Source: Streptomyces sp. MUM 2J (GTDB lineage: Bacteria; Actinomycetota; Actinomycetes; Streptomycetales; Streptomycetaceae). From it: 64,000 nt of DNA. The notes beneath the pieces are model-generated. The model made no database searches. It had not been told where the DNA came from and saw nothing but the letters and a program-made list of their open reading frames with translations. The stretch covers positions 1-64,000 of the forward strand of contig NZ_JADWYM010000015.1 in NCBI RefSeq assembly GCF_022414535.1, written 5' to 3'. Positions 62,707 to 64,000 of the stretch are shown one piece after another (the stretch's first letter is position 1; every line of letters begins with the position of its first letter). The translations under genes were made by a program, and so were the position numbers.

Positions 62707-64000
62707 TCAGACGCGCTCCAGCCGCAGCGTCACCAGCTCGAACGGCCGCAGCCGCACGCCGATCCGGTCGCCCTCCACGGTCGGGGCGGCGGCCTCCGGC
62801 AGGGGGCGTTCCAGCAGGTCGGTGGGGGTCACCCCGGCGAGCGGGAACCCGGCTGTCAGTGTGGCCCGGGCGCGACCGCCGTGAGCCTCGTGGAAACGGA
62901 CGACGACGTCCCCGCTGCCGTCGTCGGCCAGCTTCACCGCGGTGACCACGATCGCGTCGTCGTCCACGGTGACCAGCGGGGCCACCTCGCTCCCGCCGGT
63001 CACGCGCCGCCGGGGCAGATTGATCCGCCAGCCCTCGCGCACCGCGTCACCGATGCCGGCACCGGGCACCAGGGCGTGCCGGAAGCGGTGCACGCCCTGG
63101 TCGGTCTCGGGGTCGGGGAAGCGGGGGGCGCGCAGCAGTGACACCCGAACCGTGGTGGTCGTGCCCCGGTCGCCGTCGGTGCGGACGGTGCGGGTCACGT
63201 CGTGGCCGTAGGTCGAGTCGTTCACGAGCGCGACACCGAAGCCGGGCTCCTCCAGGTGCACGAAACGGTGGTTGCAGGCCTCGAACTTGGCCGCCTCCCA
63301 GGACGTGTTGGTATGGGTGGGGCGGTGGAAGTGGCCGAACTGGGTCTCCGAGGCATACCGCTCGGCGTGCACGTCCAGCGGGAAGGCCAGCTTCAGGAAC
63401 TTCTCCGTCTCGTGCCAGTCGACCTCCGTGTCGATCTCCAGCCGCCGCTCCCCCGGCGGCAGCGACAGCACCTGGGTGACGTGCGAGGCGCCGAAGGACC
63501 GGACGATCCGCACGGACGCCCCGTCCTGCCCCGCCGTGACGGAGTCGGCGCCGGTGAGGTCGGTGACGGTGTTCCGGTAGAACGCGTCGACGTCCCAGGC
63601 GTCCCACATGTTCGGGAAGTCGGGGTGCAACTGGAGCAGGTTGGCCGCGCGGTCCGGTGCGACCGTCTCGCGGCCGGCGGTGAGGTCGTAGGCCGAGCGG
63701 ACGAGTCCGTCCGCGTCGATGCCGACCCGCAGCAGCCCGTTGTCCAGTACGAAACCGCCGCCCTCGCGCGGGCCGAGCGCGGTGCGGCCCGGGGCGGCGG
63801 GCACACCGGCGCCGCCCGCCAGGATCCCGGCGCGCGGGTGCGGGGCGGCGTTGAACTCCAGCACGGTGTCGCCGTCCCCGGCCAGGGCGCGCTGCGCGGT
63901 GCCGATGATGCCGGTCAGCTCGGCGGTGATCCGGTCGTAGGCGGCCCGGGCCTCGCGGTGCACCCAGGCGATGGAGGAACCGGGCAGGATGTCGTGGAAC
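62707..64000 (-). CDS. GH38 alpha-mannosidase, C-terminal part (5' end beyond window)
   Basis: The last 431 residues of a glycoside hydrolase family 38 enzyme; the N-terminal catalytic half lies to the right of the window edge. The visible part starts FHDILPGSSIAWVHREA, a GH38-typical stretch, then the beta-sandwich domain: FVLDNGLLRVGIDADGLVRSAYD (in part), VDAFYRNTVTDL, RLEIDTEVDWHETEKFLKLAFPLDV (in part), HAERYASETQFGHFHRPTHTNTSWE (in part) and a C-terminal strand-rich tail ending LVTLRLERV. It hydrolyses alpha-mannosides. The stop at 62707 is clear; nothing in the visible region looks broken. Confidence 0.92.
   Translation of the reverse strand, partial: FHDILPGSSIAWVHREARAAYDRITAELTGIIGTAQRALAGDGDTVLEFNAAPHPRAGILAGGAGVPAAPGRTALGPREGGGFVLDNGLLRVGIDADGLVRSAYDLTAGRETVAPDRAANLLQLHPDFPNMWDAWDVDAFYRNTVTDLTGADSVTAGQDGASVRIVRSFGASHVTQVLSLPPGERRLEIDTEVDWHETEKFLKLAFPLDVHAERYASETQFGHFHRPTHTNTSWEAAKFEACNHRFVHLEEPGFGVALVNDSTYGHDVTRTVRTDGDRGTTTTVRVSLLRAPRFPDPETDQGVHRFRHALVPGAGIGDAVREGWRINLPRRRVTGGSEVAPLVTVDDDAIVVTAVKLADDGSGDVVVRFHEAHGGRARATLTAGFPLAGVTPTDLLERPLPEAAAPTVEGDRIGVRLRPFELVTLRLERV

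Overview
The window is high-GC, actinobacterial DNA that I read as a Streptomyces chromosome. Reasons are the extreme G/C bias at third codon positions, frequent GTG and TTG starts, AGGAGG-like ribosome sites, and many Streptomyces-typical families: SpoIIE-type phosphatases, DUF574 methyltransferases, LysX, a class F sortase and an egtABCD operon. From memory, the order egtABCD, second succinate dehydrogenase, LysR, RmdA-like c-di-GMP protein, SCO0930-type lipoprotein matches the S. coelicolor SCO0910-SCO0930 neighbourhood. I could not run an alignment to confirm this. I find no tRNA, rRNA, CRISPR array, prophage or intact insertion sequence.

1-16.5 kb: a HAD dehalogenase, a hopanoid C-3 methylase (HpnR) away from any hopanoid cluster, two YihY/BrkB membrane proteins, an MGDG-synthase-like glycosyltransferase divergent from a short-chain dehydrogenase, a polysaccharide deacetylase, a covalent-flavin oxidase, a decayed GlxA-like copper oxidase, a CBS-domain ClC channel with a palindrome in its promoter, a SpoIIE phosphatase, a Ddn-like protein and a MarR regulator. 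16.7-22.2 kb: a SulP/MerR divergent pair, an amidase, and a PemK/MazF-like protein whose 3' end overlaps a convergent bacterial-type PARG.

22.4-26.9 kb: a translationally coupled ergothioneine operon, egtABCD, whose first gene has an in-frame TTA (bldA-type) codon. 26.9-34.2 kb: an orphan sugar-binding lipoprotein with a DasR-like site upstream, dodecin, a HAD phosphatase, a LysE exporter, a thioredoxin-like ferredoxin, a luciferase-like oxidoreductase and a UvrA2-type ATPase. 34.2-35.9 kb: a coupled acyltransferase pair fitting ornithine-lipid synthesis (OlsB then OlsA). 36.4-40.8 kb: three-subunit sdhCAB with a divergent LysR and a perfect palindrome between them.

41-64 kb: an RmdA-like GGDEF-EAL protein coupled to a DUF574 methyltransferase, a repeat lipoprotein, a Pro-rich surface protein and a DUF4239 membrane protein. 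Next is a surface module: two convergent small secreted proteins separated by a 31-bp-stem terminator and followed by a class F sortase. Then come a Tat-exported deacetylase, LysX, a universal stress protein, CapA, an ECF sigma/anti-sigma pair flanking an unknown gene, a Fpg/Nei glycosylase, a PAS-GAF-SpoIIE-HATPase regulator, an LMF1-like membrane protein and the 3' part of a GH38 alpha-mannosidase. The recurring theme is the cell envelope: membrane lipids (HpnR, OlsAB, LysX, glycosyltransferase), surface anchoring (sortase) and redox or thiol protection (ergothioneine).
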